In this document: in pieces, positions 1 through 9,259 of the stretch
Numbering within the stretch: position 1 is the first letter of the stretch
How the letters are laid out: every line of letters begins with the position of its first letter
From: JAPPHA01 sp965220985
GTDB taxonomy: Bacteria; Pseudomonadota; Alphaproteobacteria; Rhodobacterales; Rhodobacteraceae
DNA: 64,000 nt
Assembly: GCA_965220985.1 (NCBI GenBank)
Contig: OZ244854.1
Span: 3,782,001-3,846,000, forward strand
Direction of reading: 5' to 3'
Program-made: the position numbers and the translations under genes
The notes under the pieces: generated by a model
Database searches by the model: none
Told to the model about the DNA's origin: nothing
The model's input: only the letters and a program-made list of their open reading frames with translations

Positions 1-993
1 ATCGTTCGGCAGATCGCTCACAAGCGCCACGGCGGAAAGAAGAACCGCATTCTATTTCGGGAACGCGACTACCACGGCACGACAATCACGGCACTCTCGG
101 CCTGCGGACATCCGCAGCGTGCCGAACAGTACGGACCCTTCACTCCGGGATTTGTCGAAGTACCGCATTGTCTCGAGTATCGGAGCCAATGGGGCCCGTG
201 CGACGACTACGGCGCCCGCGCGGCGAACGCCATCGAAGACATCATTCTTCGTGAAGATCCCGACACCATTGGCGCCATCTGCCTTGAGCCGATCACGGCC
301 GGAGGCGGCGTCATTCCGCCACCCGAAGGCTACTGGGAGAGGGTCCAGGAGATCTGCAAGAAGTACGAGATCCTCATTCACATCGACGAAGTGGTTTGCG
401 GCCTCGGTCGAACCGGAAAGTGGTTTGGCTATCAGCAGTACGGAATCAAGCCGGACATGGTGACGATGGCGAAGGGAGTCGCCTCCGGATACGCAGCCAT
501 CTCCTGCCTCGTGACAACGGAAGAAGTGTTCGAGCAATTCAAGACGAACCCGGACGATCCTCTGGATTACTTCCGTGACATTTCGACTTTCGGGGGATGC
601 ACGGCAGGTCCGGTGGCCGCAATCGAGAACATGGCGATCATCGAAGACGAGGGGCTGCTGGACAACACCAACAAGATGGGAAGCTATCTCGGCGATTCAC
701 TTCTCGAACTGCAAGAAAAGCACCCCGTCATTGGCGATGTCCGGGGCAAGGGACTGTTCTACGGCATCGAACTGGTCGAAGACCGGACCACCCGCGAGCC
801 CGTCGAGGAGGCTCGGGCGCAGGCTGTCGTCGCAGACTGCATGAAGAATGGTGTCATCATCGGCATCACAAACCGCAGCTTGCCAGGATTCAACAACACG
901 TTGTGTCTCAGCCCGGCCCTGATCGCCACTCGCAATGACATCGACCAGATTGTCGGAGCGATCGACTCCTCGCTCGGCCGTCTGTTCGACTGA
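1..993 (+). CDS. tpa: Taurine-pyruvate-type class III aminotransferase, 5' truncated
   Basis: PLP-dependent class III (omega) aminotransferase. The frame is open from the first base, so the N-terminus lies outside the window and 330 residues are visible. The PLP-binding region shows the HIDEVVCGLGRTGKW segment with the cofactor Asp, and the Schiff-base lysine sits in MVTMAKG. The DYFRDISTFGG stretch and the C-terminal GVIIGITNRSLPGFNNTL segment resemble taurine-pyruvate aminotransferases, which transfer the taurine amino group to pyruvate to give sulfoacetaldehyde and alanine. It is followed 56 bp later on the same strand by a corrinoid activator, so the two may be co-transcribed. Substrate is inferred; other omega-amino acids such as beta-alanine or GABA are possible. 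The gene symbol is tentative. Confidence 0.75.
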   Translation: MVRQIAHKRHGGKKNRILFRERDYHGTTITALSACGHPQRAEQYGPFTPGFVEVPHCLEYRSQWGPCDDYGARAANAIEDIILREDPDTIGAICLEPITAGGGVIPPPEGYWERVQEICKKYEILIHIDEVVCGLGRTGKWFGYQQYGIKPDMVTMAKGVASGYAAISCLVTTEEVFEQFKTNPDDPLDYFRDISTFGGCTAGPVAAIENMAIIEDEGLLDNTNKMGSYLGDSLLELQEKHPVIGDVRGKGLFYGIELVEDRTTREPVEEARAQAVVADCMKNGVIIGITNRSLPGFNNTLCLSPALIATRNDIDQIVGAIDSSLGRLFD

Positions 994-1049
994 GCGCCAA
1001 CCCGGGATCACATCAACAGCCCGGCACCTGGCCGGTATACGGCGAGTCA

Positions 1050-3113
1050 ATGGACAACGCGTCTGACCCGTTGGTCATATTCACGCCATCGGGGAAACGG
1101 GGACGATTCCCTGTGGATACCCCTGTGCTTTCGGCAGCGAGGCGTCTTGGCGTCGACCTCGACAGCGTCTGTGGGGGACGAGGCATATGCTCGCGCTGCC
1201 AGGTCACGCCTGCCTACGGGGAGTTCCCAAAGCATGGCGTGACGGTTGGCGATGGCGCTTTGTCCGAGTGGAATGCCGTCGAAGAGCGATACCGATCGAA
1301 GCGAGGCCTGAAATCCGGACGCCGCCTTGGTTGTCAGGCACGAATTCAGGGCGACGTCGTCATCGACGTGCCGTCAGAATCACAGGTTCACCGTCAGGTC
1401 GTCCGCAAGCGGGTCGAAGCCCGTGACATCGTCGTCAAGCCCGACGTTCGCCTCGTCTATGTCGAGGTCGAACAACCCGACATGCACGAGCCGTCGGGCG
1501 ACATGGAGCGCATCGCTCGGAGTTTCGACGAACAATGGGGAGTTCAGGGGGTGGTGGTCGAACCGCACCTGTTCGGCTCGCTTCAGCCTCTACTGCGAAA
1601 AGGCGACTGGAAAATCACCTGCGCGCTCCGCCAAGGACATGCAGGAGCGCCGCCGTCGATAGGGCACATCTGGCCAGGCTACTTTGACGGAGACATCTTT
1701 GGGCTCGCGATCGATCTTGGCTCGACCACGATCGCGGCACATTTGTGCGACCTCAGAACTGGCACAGTTCGGGCATCGTCGGGCATGATGAACCCCCAGA
1801 TTCGCTTCGGCGAGGACCTGATGAGCAGAGTTTCCTACGCGATGATGAACCCTGGCGGCGTCGATGAGATGACCGAGGCCGTCCGGGACGGGATCAACGC
1901 GCTGATCGGGGAAGTGGCACGCGAAGCGGAAGTCGAACGCGAGCACATTCTCGACAACACGCTGGTGTGCAATCCGGTGATGCACCATCTGTTTCTCGGC
2001 ATCGATCCGGTCGAGTTGGGCCAGGCCCCGTTCGCGCTTGCGTTTTCGGGCGCGCGATCCGTCGTCTCGTCCGATTTCGGGCTGGAAATGAACCGCGGAA
2101 CGCGAACCTACATTCTTCCGTGCATCGCCGGACACGTCGGGGCCGATGCAGCGGGCGTGGTACTCTCCGAATCGCCTCAGGCATCAAGCGATCTCGTCCT
2201 CATCGTGGATGTCGGAACCAATGCTGAGATCATCCTTGGCAACACGGAGCGAGTCCTTGCCTGCTCTTCGCCAACGGGGCCGGCATTCGAGGGTGCGCAG
2301 ATTTCCTGCGGCCAGCGTGCGGCGCCAGGCGCCATCGAACGGGTTCGGATCGACCCCGCGACCGGCCTGCCCCGGTTTCGCGTGATCGGCTCTGAACTGT
2401 GGTCCAATGAGGACGGTTTTGCCGACAGCATCGCCACATCGGGCATCACCGGCATCTGCGGCTCCGGGATCATCGAACTGGTGGCGGAAATGCGCCTTGC
2501 CGGCATTCTCGATAAGTCCGGATTGATCGGCTCGCCCGAACAGACCGGATCGCCGAACTGCTATCTCGACGGTCGAACGTATTCCTATCTGGTTTCCGAA
2601 GGAGACGATGAGGGCAGGCAGCGGATTTCGGTCACCAATCGCGACATCCGCGAAATCCAGATGGCCAAGGCCGCGCTGTACTCCGGTGCAAGGCTGCTGA
2701 TGGACAAGTTCGGCGTGGATCGGGTCGATCGGATTGTTCTGACAGGTGCGTTCGGTGCGCACATTTCGCCCTTGCATGCCATGGTCTTGGGGATGATTCC
2801 GGACTGTCGCATCGAAAAGGTCTCATCGGCGGGCAATGCAGCAGGGACCGGAGCGAGGATCGCGCTGCTCAACACCGAAGCCCGGACGGAAATCGAATCA
2901 ATCGTACAAGGGATTCACAAGATCGAGACCGCTATCGAGCCGAGGTTTCAGGAACACTTCGTCAATGCGTCGGTCATCCCGAACGGGCACGACGGGTTTC
3001 CGGTTCTCGAGTCCACGGTTTCCTTGCCTGATGTCGATTTCAACATCGGATTCCGGACACGCAAGCGATCGGAGAGATCGTCACGACCGCGACGAAGCCG
3101 ATCTGCGAGGTGA
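1050..3113 (+). CDS. RamA-like ATP-dependent reductive activator of corrinoid proteins (2Fe-2S + ASKHA, DUF4445)
   Basis: 687-residue protein that probably re-reduces inactive Co(II) corrinoid to Co(I) at the expense of ATP, serving corrinoid-dependent methyltransferases. The N-terminus is a plant-type ferredoxin domain with cysteines C41, C47, C50 and C95 in the usual C-x5-C-x2-C...C pattern. A middle linker domain follows. The ASKHA ATPase fold begins near residue 219 (LAIDLGSTTIAAHL) with the second phosphate motif near 385 (IVDVGTNAEI). The C-terminus is a basic Arg/Ser tail that looks like a poorly conserved extension. An MttB-family methyltransferase, a plausible client, lies at 39202-40743. 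It could also serve methyltransferases outside the window. No corrinoid protein gene is visible here. Confidence 0.85.
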   Translation: MDNASDPLVIFTPSGKRGRFPVDTPVLSAARRLGVDLDSVCGGRGICSRCQVTPAYGEFPKHGVTVGDGALSEWNAVEERYRSKRGLKSGRRLGCQARIQGDVVIDVPSESQVHRQVVRKRVEARDIVVKPDVRLVYVEVEQPDMHEPSGDMERIARSFDEQWGVQGVVVEPHLFGSLQPLLRKGDWKITCALRQGHAGAPPSIGHIWPGYFDGDIFGLAIDLGSTTIAAHLCDLRTGTVRASSGMMNPQIRFGEDLMSRVSYAMMNPGGVDEMTEAVRDGINALIGEVAREAEVEREHILDNTLVCNPVMHHLFLGIDPVELGQAPFALAFSGARSVVSSDFGLEMNRGTRTYILPCIAGHVGADAAGVVLSESPQASSDLVLIVDVGTNAEIILGNTERVLACSSPTGPAFEGAQISCGQRAAPGAIERVRIDPATGLPRFRVIGSELWSNEDGFADSIATSGITGICGSGIIELVAEMRLAGILDKSGLIGSPEQTGSPNCYLDGRTYSYLVSEGDDEGRQRISVTNRDIREIQMAKAALYSGARLLMDKFGVDRVDRIVLTGAFGAHISPLHAMVLGMIPDCRIEKVSSAGNAAGTGARIALLNTEARTEIESIVQGIHKIETAIEPRFQEHFVNASVIPNGHDGFPVLESTVSLPDVDFNIGFRTRKRSERSSRPRRSRSAR

Positions 3114-3539
3114 TGCGGACGCATCTTCCTCGGGTCTCCTGTTGTCGCAATCGGTCGATTGTCGAAAAAACCGCCCTTGTCCGCATCATCGCAATAGAGA
3201 GCTTCGTCGGACACTCGCCTGAAACCAACGATTTTCCAAGTTCCGCGAGGGGATTGGCAAATGGCGCGCCATCGCCATTCGGCAACCGATCTCGAGAGAC
3301 GGCAATTCGACGGCGGCCTGGTTGGGAATCAAGCGGTGAACGAAACCGTCGGCAGATCCTGCAGCGTCTTCACGTCATACGCCTATCGCCGGACAGGCAC
3401 ATGTGCGTCAGATCAATGCACGGCAGCACTGATCCCGACCACTGGTCGATGTTGACGACGTCAACCCAAGCAGAACTCAAGAAGCTCGTAACGGGCCTCA
3501 GGTAAACGCCGCGAATGCGAGAACTGAAAACCAATCAGG
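3114..3539. other. Intergenic stretch, nothing recognised
   Basis: 426 bp between the corrinoid activator and the convergent porin gene. Open frames here have no recognisable protein features and no convincing ribosome binding site. No clear terminator hairpin was found by eye. Confidence 0.4.
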
Positions 3540-4364
3540 TCAGAAATCGTAGCGCAATCCGACCTCGAAGAGGTGGACCTTGATGTCGGTCTCGGACTTG
3601 ACCGTGCTCGTGGCGTTCTTGCCTTCGACGGTTATGCCCGGTGCAACCCGATACTTGTAGCTGACTTGAATGGTTGTCCAATCGGTGACCTGGTAACCGA
3701 GCCCGGCACCAATCTGGTAAGCCATCACGGTATCCTTGTCCGCAGGCCGGACCGCATGGCCGGGCTGGATTGCCGCACTCGAACCTGGTGAAACTGCCTC
3801 CGCAACTGCCTTTGCGACCACATCGTTGTCCCACTTGACGTCGCTGAAATCGACACTGACCATGCCGAGGCCGCCGCCAAGGAATGGGTTCCATTCCCAA
3901 TCGAGCGGCAGATCGTACCATGCGTTCGCCATTCCGCCGAGAATCTTCGCATTGCCCGACGCCGCCACCTTGACTTCGAGTGTTGAATTCGCTGCTCCAC
4001 CAATCGTGAAATTGCTATTGTCGAACTCTTTCACCTTGGCTGAGCCATAGAACAGTTCACCCTCGAAACGGAGTCCGGGTTGCACATGATAACCCAAGAG
4101 CAAGCCGAGTTGCATGCCGCTGCCGTACTTTGTGATGGACGTGTTCGAATACGGCACGGTGTTGGTGCCCAGTGTCGATGTTCCGCTGACATCGCTCGCG
4201 GTGTCGTCAACACTCATGAAAGGGACATTCACGCCTATGTACCACCCTTGCCCGTGTTCGTCTGCAACGCCAACGGCAGGGGCAACGGCAGCGATCAGGA
4301 ACGATGTCGCAACCGACAATGTGGTTCTGCTTCTGTTCGAAGGTGAAACAAGACGCAATTTCAT
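3540..4364 (-). CDS. OmpW/opacity-type outer membrane beta-barrel protein
   Basis: 274-residue predicted outer membrane protein. The chosen ATG at 4364 follows a good GAGGAAG ribosome binding site 7 nt upstream; an in-frame start 60 bp further up has none. The N-terminus is basic, then hydrophobic (SFLIAAVAPAVGVA), with likely signal peptidase cleavage just before DEHGQ. The mature part shows alternating strands rich in Gly and aromatic residues (GWYIGVNVPF, GSGMQLGLLLGYHV, GLGYQVTDWTTIQVSYKY). It ends in the terminal Phe (LRYDF) expected for insertion by the BAM complex. Proteins of this type act as small porins or as hydrophobic-compound channels. Specific substrate unknown. It stands alone, with a long upstream region. 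Confidence 0.75.
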   Translation of the reverse strand: MKLRLVSPSNRSRTTLSVATSFLIAAVAPAVGVADEHGQGWYIGVNVPFMSVDDTASDVSGTSTLGTNTVPYSNTSITKYGSGMQLGLLLGYHVQPGLRFEGELFYGSAKVKEFDNSNFTIGGAANSTLEVKVAASGNAKILGGMANAWYDLPLDWEWNPFLGGGLGMVSVDFSDVKWDNDVVAKAVAEAVSPGSSAAIQPGHAVRPADKDTVMAYQIGAGLGYQVTDWTTIQVSYKYRVAPGITVEGKNATSTVKSETDIKVHLFEVGLRYDF

Positions 4365-4987
4365 GGCACTTCCTCTCAACGGGTTGGCTACAAGACCCAA
4401 GTCAGCACCCGCGCCTTGTCGCAAGGAAACAAGCTCGTCGTGGGTGCATTGGAACGGAATTTTTTCGCAACGTCAAGCACTGCTTCAAAATTGCCACCAG
4501 ATCATCGATGGTCGCACAACTGTACTCAAAACGCGATCAAGCAGACACGGCTCGGTTGGGCACAGGCGACCAATTTTCACCACGAGATTCCGGCAGTGAA
4601 CATGACCACGACAACCAATCGAGCGTGGCTCTTCGTCCGTGCGCGAGCCCCTTCAGTCATCGTCACGACCGCACGTCAGCGCTTGCCATCGATCGGGATT
4701 TTCGACCTTTGCCGGGCGTATCGATGACCAGTCGTGGGATGTGACTGCCTCCCAGTCCCGACTCAATCGAAGTAACGACCCCAAGAAAGGAATCGGGCGA
4801 ATTCTCACAAGTTCATGAGTTCAAGTGAACGAATGATGCGGCGTCGGCGATGCCCGATGTACGTTTGGCAGACCCTGCAGTTCAGATTGCCGGCGCTTGC
4901 GGAAGCCCTTTGCCAAGCGCCATCTGCCGACCTCTTGTTGATGAAAGGAGCAACCGAGTGCGCGGGCTCATCGGGCGTTCTTCGCTG
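4365..4987. other. Intergenic region upstream of the porin and tRNA-Gly
   Basis: 623 bp with no convincing gene. It should contain the promoter of the minus-strand porin gene but no clear -35/-10 pair was identified for it. The right edge runs into the tRNA-Gly promoter. Confidence 0.4.
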
Positions 4988-5016
4988 TTGACAAGCCAGG
5001 TGATCGACCTGACACT
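4988..5016 (+). promoter_or_regulatory. Probable sigma-70 promoter of tRNA-Gly
   Basis: A perfect TTGACA hexamer at 4988-4993 is followed by a 17-nt spacer and GACACT at 5011-5016. The latter matches TATAAT at only three positions. The tRNA begins 12 nt after this element, as expected for a tRNA promoter. Confidence 0.55.
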
Positions 5017-5027
5017 GTTGGCACTCG

Positions 5028-5101
5028 GCGGGTATGGTGAAAAGGTATCACACGAGCTTCCCAAGCTCTCGTTACGGGTTCGATTCCCGTTACCCGCTCC
5101 A
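5028..5101 (+). tRNA. tRNA-Gly (anticodon CCC)
   Basis: 74-nt tRNA with encoded CCA. The acceptor stem GCGGGTA pairs fully with TACCCGC, and the T arm ACGGG-TTCGATT-CCCGT is intact. The anticodon loop TTCCCAA gives CCC, reading GGG glycine codons; the anticodon stem has GAGC/GCTC with a mismatched outer pair. The discriminator base is T followed by CCA at 5099-5101. Confidence 0.93.
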
Positions 5102-5273
5102 GTCTCTTCGAACATTCGGCATCAGTCTGCCGCTGCTTTGGGCGGCCTTGCCACAAGCGCATGGCAGCTGTCGATGCAGGTCGTCGGCAAAATCCAAACT
5201 CATGCTTCGTTTCGGTGGTTGCCGCACGTCAACCGATCAACGGATGACCTGTCCCCCTTACCCTGTTCCGGCT

Positions 5274-6722
5274 TCAAAGTGCCCACCAGTCGCGCCGGTC
5301 GCGGTGCAAGAGCGCATGAGACTGGACCGGCCCGTCGGAGCCGGGGTCATAGGCGTGCAATCCCGAAGGATGATGCGCCCAAGCGTCCACGATCGGATCA
5401 ACCCATCCCCATGCTTCTTCGACTTCGTCGCCGCGCATGAACAGTGTCTGGTTGCCGCGAATGACGTCCATCACCAACCGCTCGTATGCGTCGGGCATCA
5501 CCTGCGCGACGTTGCCCAGTGCCTCGGCAAACGTCATGTCCAGCGGAACTTCCGTCAGTCGCATTCCGCCAGGACCAGGATCCTTGATGGTCATGCGCAT
5601 GGTGATCCCCTCATTGGGCTGAAGGCGGATCGTCATGCTGGTGCCTTTTCGATTGGACTGTTCCCCGAAGATCCAGTGGACCGGATCCTTGAACGCGACC
5701 GAAACCTCCGTCAGGGTCGAACGCAATCTCTTTCCCGTCCTCAAGTAGAAGGGAGTCCCCGACCACCGCCAATTGTCGAGATGGACCCTCAGCGCGACAA
5801 AGCTCTCCGTCTGACTCCGGGGATCGCCGCAGTCTTCAAGATAACTCGCGATGCCTGAGCCCGCTCGATACTGGCCACGTACCACGTCATCTTTCGTGAC
5901 GTGCCCCAAGGCCTTGATAACTTTCAGTTTTTCGTCACGGATAGCGTCGGACTCAAACTGCGCCGGTGGCTCCATCGCGATCAGGCACAGCAGTTGCATG
6001 AGATGGTTCTGTACCATGTCACGCATGGCGCCCGCTTCGTCGTAGTAATTGCCCCTGCCCCCGATCCCGCCGCTTTCGGCAACGGTGATCTGGACATGAT
6101 CGACGAACTGCGCGTTCCAGATCGGTTCGAACATCGAGTTCCCGAAGCGAAGCGCCATCAGGTTCTGGACGGTCTCTTTCCCGAGGTAATGATCAATTCG
6201 GTAGATCTGACTCTCGGCGAACCGCCGCGACAGTTCGCCATTCAATTCGCTCGCAGTCGCCCGATCGTGACCGAACGGCTTTTCGACAACGATCCGGCAT
6301 TCCGGCGAGGCGAGTTCCCACTCGTCAGCCTTGGCCGTGATCACGCCGAACAGCGACGGAGCAACCGAAAGGTAAAACGCACGAACGACGTCGTCGCGCA
6401 GCATGTGCTTAAGGTCACTCCAGCCATCCGAACCGGTCACATCTATTCGCAGATACCGGACGACGCGCAGGAACTCGTCCAGTTGCTCCTGATCGTCGGA
6501 ATTGGGAATCTTCAAGGATCGAAACGAATCCTGAATCCTGTTCTTGAATGCCTCGTTCTCGATCTCCTGCCGCCCGACGCAAATGACACGTGCATCGGCC
6601 GGCATCTGCCGTGCTCGCCATCTCTGGTACAGGGCCGGCATCAGCTTTCTCATCGAGAGATCACCCGTCCCGCCAAAGATGACCAAATCGAACGGTTCAA
6701 CCGGAATTGTTGTTGTCACCAT
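5274..6722 (-). CDS. zwf: Glucose-6-phosphate 1-dehydrogenase
   Basis: 482 residues, the usual family length. It oxidises glucose 6-phosphate to 6-phosphogluconolactone with NAD(P)+, entering the pentose phosphate or Entner-Doudoroff pathway. The Rossmann fingerprint is FGGTGDLSMRKL at residues 16-27; most homologues read GASGDL, so this is a mild variant. EKPFG at 147-151 and the substrate-binding and catalytic RIDHYLGKE at 175-183 are intact. No pgl, edd or eda gene lies nearby, unlike the common zwf-pgl-edd arrangement, so this may be a solitary or paralogous copy. The start ATG at 6722 gives the expected short N-terminus before the first strand. Confidence 0.93.
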   Translation of the reverse strand: MVTTTIPVEPFDLVIFGGTGDLSMRKLMPALYQRWRARQMPADARVICVGRQEIENEAFKNRIQDSFRSLKIPNSDDQEQLDEFLRVVRYLRIDVTGSDGWSDLKHMLRDDVVRAFYLSVAPSLFGVITAKADEWELASPECRIVVEKPFGHDRATASELNGELSRRFAESQIYRIDHYLGKETVQNLMALRFGNSMFEPIWNAQFVDHVQITVAESGGIGGRGNYYDEAGAMRDMVQNHLMQLLCLIAMEPPAQFESDAIRDEKLKVIKALGHVTKDDVVRGQYRAGSGIASYLEDCGDPRSQTESFVALRVHLDNWRWSGTPFYLRTGKRLRSTLTEVSVAFKDPVHWIFGEQSNRKGTSMTIRLQPNEGITMRMTIKDPGPGGMRLTEVPLDMTFAEALGNVAQVMPDAYERLVMDVIRGNQTLFMRGDEVEEAWGWVDPIVDAWAHHPSGLHAYDPGSDGPVQSHALLHRDRRDWWAL

Positions 6723-7077
6723 GAGATATGCATTCGTCGTTGATCAATTCGTTCCCGCTATCGCAATGTCCACCGACCGATGCAAGCACTACCTTGGACC
6801 GCCAGAAAGCGAGATCAGGGGTGCGATGCATCGCGGTCTGGCATGCGTGCAACTGCCAAATGCGTCGACGCCACGGCGGAAACCGACACGCCATCGGCTC
6901 TTTCTCAGGCGAGATGGACAACTGCCGCTTTGCCAAACTTCGCGTTCACGGGATCAGGTTCGTCAAACGGAGTTTCAGCGTCGAGGGATGCTGGTCTCGT
7001 GAAGGTTGGGGGTGAATGCACCCGACGATTGATGTATGGCTCCCCGGTCAGTTCCGCTTGAACGAGGTCGATAACGG
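6723..7077. other. Divergent intergenic region between zwf and the radical SAM gene
   Basis: 355 bp separating two divergent genes; it must hold both promoters. No clear operator, repeat or small gene is visible. Confidence 0.4.
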
Positions 7078-8052
7078 ATGATGGACGACTCGCTACTATT
7101 CAATGCGCGGCACGCGAGCATGCCGCTCCGCGCCAAGTTCAGCGATCCCGACATCACCGCAGGCGGGGACAAGCGAGCCAGTGTTGATCTTGCCGGACTC
7201 AGAACGCTGTGGTTCAACACCGGAACTCTTTGCAATATCGCCTGCCACAACTGTTTCATGGAGAGTTCGCCGCTGAACGATCGGCTTGCCTACATCGATG
7301 CCGAAGATGTCCGCCGCTTCATCGACGAGATTGCCGAATTCGGCCTTCCCACGACGGAAATCGCCTTCACGGGCGGCGAGCCGTTCATGAATCCCGACAT
7401 GATCGAGATCCTCGAATTATGCCTCGATTCGGGTTTCGACGTCCTGGTTCTGACCAACGCCATGCGGCCAATGATGCGAAAGAGGGTGCAGGCAGGTCTT
7501 TCAGGCTTGAACGACTCGATGCGTGCGCGGCTCACGGTCAGAGTCTCGATTGATCACTATCTCCGGGAAAAGCACGACATGGTCCGAGGCGACGGAAGCT
7601 TCGATGCCAGCCTCACAGGCATGAAGTGGCTCGCCGCGCAGGGGATCACGATGAATGTCGCAGGCCGCAGGCTGTGGAATGAATCAGAGTCCGACTCGCG
7701 CGCAGGGTATCACCAGCTGTTTGACGAAAACGGGTTCGCCATCGACGCCTGGAACCCGTCGGAAACGGTGCTGTTTCCGGAGATGGACAATTCGCTGGAC
7801 GTTCCCGAGATCACCGAAGCTTGCTGGGGAATCCTGGGCAAGTCGCCCGACAGCGTGATGTGCTCATCTTCGCGCATGGTCGTCAAGCGCAAGGGCGCAG
7901 ATCACCCGGTCGTGGTCGCCTGCACGCTCATTCCGCACGACGCCGAATTCGAACTCGGAACATCGCTTGCCGAAGCCGCCTCGCGCGTCAGGCTCAATCA
8001 CCCTCATTGCTCGAAATTCTGCGTGCTCGGCGGCGCAAGCTGCACCGGATAA
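7078..8052 (+). CDS. Radical SAM domain protein with C-terminal cysteine cluster
   Basis: 324-residue cytosolic enzyme of the radical SAM superfamily. The [4Fe-4S] cluster motif is C52-x3-C56-x2-C59 (CNIACHNC), followed by the SAM-binding glycine-rich strand FTGGEPFMN. Three more cysteines, C311, C315 and C322, lie in the last 15 residues and could ligate an auxiliary cluster as in SPASM/twitch proteins. A GAGG-like ribosome binding site precedes the tandem ATGATG start at 7078/7081. Its neighbours (zwf, aroB) give no pathway hint. No precursor peptide gene is seen next to it. The reaction is unknown. Confidence 0.8.
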   Translation: MMDDSLLFNARHASMPLRAKFSDPDITAGGDKRASVDLAGLRTLWFNTGTLCNIACHNCFMESSPLNDRLAYIDAEDVRRFIDEIAEFGLPTTEIAFTGGEPFMNPDMIEILELCLDSGFDVLVLTNAMRPMMRKRVQAGLSGLNDSMRARLTVRVSIDHYLREKHDMVRGDGSFDASLTGMKWLAAQGITMNVAGRRLWNESESDSRAGYHQLFDENGFAIDAWNPSETVLFPEMDNSLDVPEITEACWGILGKSPDSVMCSSSRMVVKRKGADHPVVVACTLIPHDAEFELGTSLAEAASRVRLNHPHCSKFCVLGGASCTG

Positions 8053-8070
8053 CCCCGACCTCGAAGCAGA

Positions 8071-9186
8071 TTACCGCCTGTCGTCGAGCGCCTTGATCAA
8101 TGTCGGTCTGATCTGGTCCGCATCGACCCCCGATTCGACAAACGCCTGACCGATTCCCCGAACCAGAACAAAGCGATTCGCGCCCTGCCTGATTTTCTTG
8201 TCCTGCCCCATGAGGTCGATCAGGGCATCGGCATCGGGCAGGTCGCCAGGGATGTCGGAAAGGCTCGTCTTCATTCCCATTTTCCGAAAATGCCGCCGAA
8301 CACGGTCCCGGTCCTCGGGTGGACAGATGCCCAATCGAACCGAGAGGTCAAAGGCGAGACGGCAGCCGATCGACACGCCTTCACCGTGCAGCAGCCTGTC
8401 AGAATAGCCCGTTGCGGCTTCCAGCGCATGTCCGAAGGTGTGGCCGAGATTGAGCAAGGCACGATCTCCCATCTCCTTCTCGTCTTTCGTAACGAGGCCA
8501 GCCTTCAATTCGCATGACCACGCGACCACGTCGACGCAGTGACTGGCACTGCCGGCAATGACATCGCCTCCATGACGCTCCAGCCACGCAAAGAACTCCT
8601 CGCTGCCCAACAGCCCGTACTTGGCCACTTCGGCGTATCCGGTCAGCAATTCCCGGCGCGAGAGCGACGTCAGCAATGAAACATCGGACAACACGCGGGT
8701 CGGTTGATGAAACGCGCCGATCAGGTTCTTTCCGTGCGGGGTGTTGATACCGGTCTTCCCGCCGACAGCGCTGTCGACCTGCGCAAGCAGGGTGGTCGGA
8801 ATCTGAACGCACGGAATGCCCCGCCGGACAAGCGCGGCCACGAAACCGGCGACGTCGCCGATCACGCCGCCGCCGAGCGCAATGACGAGGTCGTCGCGTC
8901 CGATGCGTTCGGTCAGTAGCCAATCGGTGGCGTGACAGACAGTGTCCCATGACTTCGTCGCCTCGCCCGGCGCGAGTCGCAGTTCGACCGATTCGATCCC
9001 GGCTGCATCGAGAGACGCGACGAGCCTTTCGAGATACAGGCCCGCAACGGTTTCGTCGGTGATGATAGCGACCCGGTTTCCCGAAAGACAGGGAGCGATC
9101 ATTTCACCGGCCGCATCGATCAACTGCGGGCCGATCTTGATGTCATAGGATCGTGGACCGAGCTCGACCCGAACTGTCTTCATCAT
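8071..9186 (-). CDS. aroB: 3-dehydroquinate synthase
   Basis: 371 residues. It converts DAHP to 3-dehydroquinate, the second step of the shikimate pathway, using NAD+ and a divalent metal. The NAD-binding glycine loop LGGGVIGDVAGF, the substrate and metal region VDSAVGGKTGIN, and the histidine-bearing LNLGHTFGHALE motif are intact. It is the second gene of an aroK-aroB operon: aroK ends 73 bp upstream on the same strand. This pairing is common in alphaproteobacteria and other proteobacteria. It converges on the radical SAM gene, with only 18 bp between their stop codons. Confidence 0.96.
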   Translation of the reverse strand: MMKTVRVELGPRSYDIKIGPQLIDAAGEMIAPCLSGNRVAIITDETVAGLYLERLVASLDAAGIESVELRLAPGEATKSWDTVCHATDWLLTERIGRDDLVIALGGGVIGDVAGFVAALVRRGIPCVQIPTTLLAQVDSAVGGKTGINTPHGKNLIGAFHQPTRVLSDVSLLTSLSRRELLTGYAEVAKYGLLGSEEFFAWLERHGGDVIAGSASHCVDVVAWSCELKAGLVTKDEKEMGDRALLNLGHTFGHALEAATGYSDRLLHGEGVSIGCRLAFDLSVRLGICPPEDRDRVRRHFRKMGMKTSLSDIPGDLPDADALIDLMGQDKKIRQGANRFVLVRGIGQAFVESGVDADQIRPTLIKALDDRR

Positions 9187-9259
9187 GTCGCGAATTCCTT
9201 GCGGCTTAAGTTGGCAAACGGTTGTGCTGCGATGATGCCGTGACGGTGCGTCGGTCCAG

